In this document: positions 14,887-16,135 of the stretch, piece by piece | How the letters are laid out: every line of letters starts with the position of its first letter | How positions within the stretch are numbered: the first letter of the stretch is position 1 | The notes under the pieces: model-generated | Seen by the model: the letters and a program-made list of their open reading frames with translations, nothing else | What the model was told of the DNA's origin: nothing | The model's database searches: none | Assembly: GCA_012512995.1 (NCBI GenBank) | Contig: JAAZDA010000031.1 | Span: forward strand, 1 to 16,135 | Direction of reading: 5' to 3' | Source of the DNA: Clostridiales bacterium | GTDB taxonomy: Bacteria; Bacillota; Clostridia; Lachnospirales; Lachnospiraceae | Length of the DNA stretch: 16,135 bases | Program-made: the position numbers and the translations under genes

Positions 14887-15114
14887 GCGTTCAGGTTACT
14901 GTTCACAGGCAATTTATACAGTGTGTGAGAGCTGAGTATTGTCCAGCTCAGGCTTTTTGCAGCCGTCGGCGCTTTGCGAAGTCATTCGAAATGCATAGCA
15001 TTTCGAATTGAGCAATAGCGTCCGTTACGGCAAAACAAAGCGAGAGCGCGCCTGAGATGGACAAACTCAAACGAACACTTAAGTCTTGGAGCCTGTGAAC
15101 AGTAACGCGTTCAG
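14887..15114 (+). mobile_element. MITE-like element, 212 bp, with 8-bp target duplication
   Basis: Perfect 16-bp terminal inverted repeats, GTTACTGTTCACAGGC (14895-14910) and GCCTGTGAACAGTAAC (15091-15106), bound a 212-bp element. Both ends are flanked by the same 8 bp, GCGTTCAG (14887-14894 and 15107-15114), a perfect target-site duplication. Inside are nested inverted repeats: GTCCAGCTCAGGC (14941-14953) against GCCTGAGATGGAC (15050-15062, one mismatch), and a central ATTCGAAATGC/GCATTTCGAAT palindrome (14984-15008). A transcript would fold into one long hairpin. No coding capacity for a transposase exists, so it is non-autonomous and must have been moved in trans. An 8-bp duplication fits several IS families (for example IS66, ISL3, IS256 or IS1595); I cannot assign one. 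It fills most of the 379-bp gene-free gap 14804-15182. Confidence 0.88.
14984..15008 (+). repeat. Central palindrome of the MITE-like element
   Basis: ATTCGAAATGC (14984-14994) and GCATTTCGAAT (14998-15008) are perfect 11-bp arms with loop ATA. It sits close to the middle of the 212-bp element and would form the tip of the element-long hairpin. GCTTTG (14971-14976) and CAAAGC (15036-15041) add a further nested pair outside it. Confidence 0.85.
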
Positions 15115-15144
15115 AAAAAAGTCAGGAGCTCTCAGAAAAAAATA

Positions 15145-15173
15145 TTTATTCTGTAAAAAGCACGTGCTAAAAT
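15145..15173 (+). promoter_or_regulatory. Candidate extended -10 promoter for the FliB-like gene
   Basis: TGCTAAAAT (15165-15173) is an extended -10 (TGn plus TAAAAT), with a weak -35-like TTTATT at 15145-15150 and a 17-base spacer. Only nine bases separate it from the ATG at 15183, so transcription would start one to three bases before the codon, giving a leaderless mRNA. In line with that, no Shine-Dalgarno sequence precedes the ATG. This is inference from sequence shape. Confidence 0.4.
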
Positions 15174-15182
15174 ATCTCCATT

Positions 15183-16135
15183 ATGAAAGACACTTACACA
15201 GTTCCCAAATATTATAATGATTTCCAATGTCTTGGCTCAGGCTGCAGGCACAACTGCTGCATGGGCCTTGCTGTTGAGATCACAATGAAGGAATACTTCA
15301 GGCTCACCGTGCTTGACTGTAGTCCAAAGCTGCGCCGTCTGCTTGATGATGCGCTTGTCCGCATCCCCGGAGGAACTGAAGAACTGTACGCAAGGATAGA
15401 GCCGGATTATCTTGGCCGCTGTCATTTGCTGTCCGAGGAAGGACTCTGCCTGCTGCAAAAAGAGTGCGGCTTTGATGCGCTCACCGGGGTCTGTGCTTGT
15501 TTTCCAAGGAGCCCCAAACGTGATCCTGCAGTTCTTGAATGCTCATGTTCGAATGCATGCGAAGCGACGCTGCGGCTGCTTCTGCATGACTCTGACTCTA
15601 TGAAGCTGACTACTGCGGGACTTGAGTTCAGCAATCTTTCACCATATCCGGCATCAATGTGCGATCCTTTTGCGGCATCCAAAACAAAGATCCGCCTTCG
15701 TTTCATGGAAGCACTCACTGATACGTCGCTGACATTTCATGATCGTATAGCGCATCTTTCTGATATGTATGATCATTCGGAGTATGATCCAACGGAATAT
15801 GAACAAAAAACGGATTACGAACCGGGATTCACTCCGGAACGTTTTGCCTTTCTTTCGTGCCTTATAAACTGGTGCGGGAAGAGCTATGAATCTCTTGCGC
15901 CCTACACAGTATGGAATCTTGGCGCCTGTCAGGATTCTGGCAGTATCTCTTGCGAAAACTCTTATGGTATTTCTGCGCCCGATAATGTTATCCGTGTTCC
16001 GATACGCTTCACAGAAGAGGCTTTTATTCCGGCAATAACAGCGGTGCGCGAAAGGTTCAGAGGTTTTGACGATTTTCTGGGACGGGTATTTGCAAACGAT
16101 GTCTTCTATCGCGGGTTCCCATTCGAGGACACAAA
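15183..16135 (+). CDS. fliB: FliB-like lysine N-methylase, N-terminal part (cut by window end)
   Basis: The frame from ATG 15183 stays open to the last base, giving 317 full codons. It begins MKDTYTVPKYYNDFQCLGSG with C16, C21, C25 and C26 (CLGSGCRHNCC), followed by a second cysteine group (GRCHLLSEEGLC, then GVCACFPR). This C-x4-C-x3-CC plus CxxC-like arrangement is the signature of FliB, an Fe-S/SAM-type enzyme that methylates lysines, classically on flagellin. Many Clostridia carry FliB-like genes, not all beside flagellar genes, and none are visible here. The target is therefore unproven. No GGAGG lies upstream; the sequence before ATG is AAAATATCTCCATT, and an extended -10 sits so close that the message may be leaderless. 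The gene starts 68 bp after the MITE's target duplication. Confidence 0.8.
   Translation, partial: MKDTYTVPKYYNDFQCLGSGCRHNCCMGLAVEITMKEYFRLTVLDCSPKLRRLLDDALVRIPGGTEELYARIEPDYLGRCHLLSEEGLCLLQKECGFDALTGVCACFPRSPKRDPAVLECSCSNACEATLRLLLHDSDSMKLTTAGLEFSNLSPYPASMCDPFAASKTKIRLRFMEALTDTSLTFHDRIAHLSDMYDHSEYDPTEYEQKTDYEPGFTPERFAFLSCLINWCGKSYESLAPYTVWNLGACQDSGSISCENSYGISAPDNVIRVPIRFTEEAFIPAITAVRERFRGFDDFLGRVFANDVFYRGFPFEDT

Overview
The window reads as a chromosomal segment of a low-to-mid GC Clostridia, probably Lachnospiraceae-like. This rests on Gram-positive style GGAGG ribosome binding sites, GTG and TTG starts, a GH120 beta-xylosidase, a ferredoxin-tailed aldo/keto reductase and a FliB-type lysine methylase. 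Every recognised gene lies on the + strand. The assignment is inference; no rRNA or tRNA marker is present.

Layout. (1) 1-998: the last codons of an ABC exporter, three copies of ACACATTTCAAYA at an exact 33-bp period, and an unknown multi-pass membrane protein. (2) 999-4559: a promoter-like leader, then a PLD-nuclease/SF2-helicase/DUF3427 protein and a NUDIX hydrolase 22 bp behind it, a pair that looks like genome defence or nucleic-acid quality control. (3) 4633-5544: a LacX-type aldose 1-epimerase. (4) 5523-10841: an orphan cluster resembling a type III-D CRISPR effector. It holds a Cas10 whose 5' end is missing, a large RAMP protein of Csx10 type with an extra Cas7-like N-terminal domain, a Csx19-like protein, a MATE transporter and a small Csx20-like protein. 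(5) 10970-14803: an HD-domain hydrolase, a GH120 beta-xylosidase and an AKR/ferredoxin oxidoreductase, closed by a clear terminator. (6) 14887-15114: a 212-bp MITE-like element with perfect 16-bp inverted ends and a perfect 8-bp target duplication. (7) 15183-end: the N-terminal part of a FliB-like lysine methylase, cut by the window edge.

The most interesting part is region 4. It has type III signatures (GGDD palm motif, glycine-rich RAMP loops, a GEFTFTY/FVQFR small protein) but no Cas6, Cas1/2 or repeat array in view. It also carries three independent signs of damage: cas10 begins abruptly in its first palm domain at the end of the epimerase gene, csx10 has an in-frame TAA, and the MATE gene has an in-frame TAG exactly where the family's usual LTNQP glutamine should be. 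Neighbouring genes use TAA and TAG as ordinary terminators, so recoding is unlikely. csx10, the csx19-like gene and MATE overlap by 8-11 bp, so they are translationally coupled and MATE was once part of the same operon. The simplest reading is a decaying type III-D-like module with an unusual transporter partner. Intact relatives elsewhere would show what the full system does.
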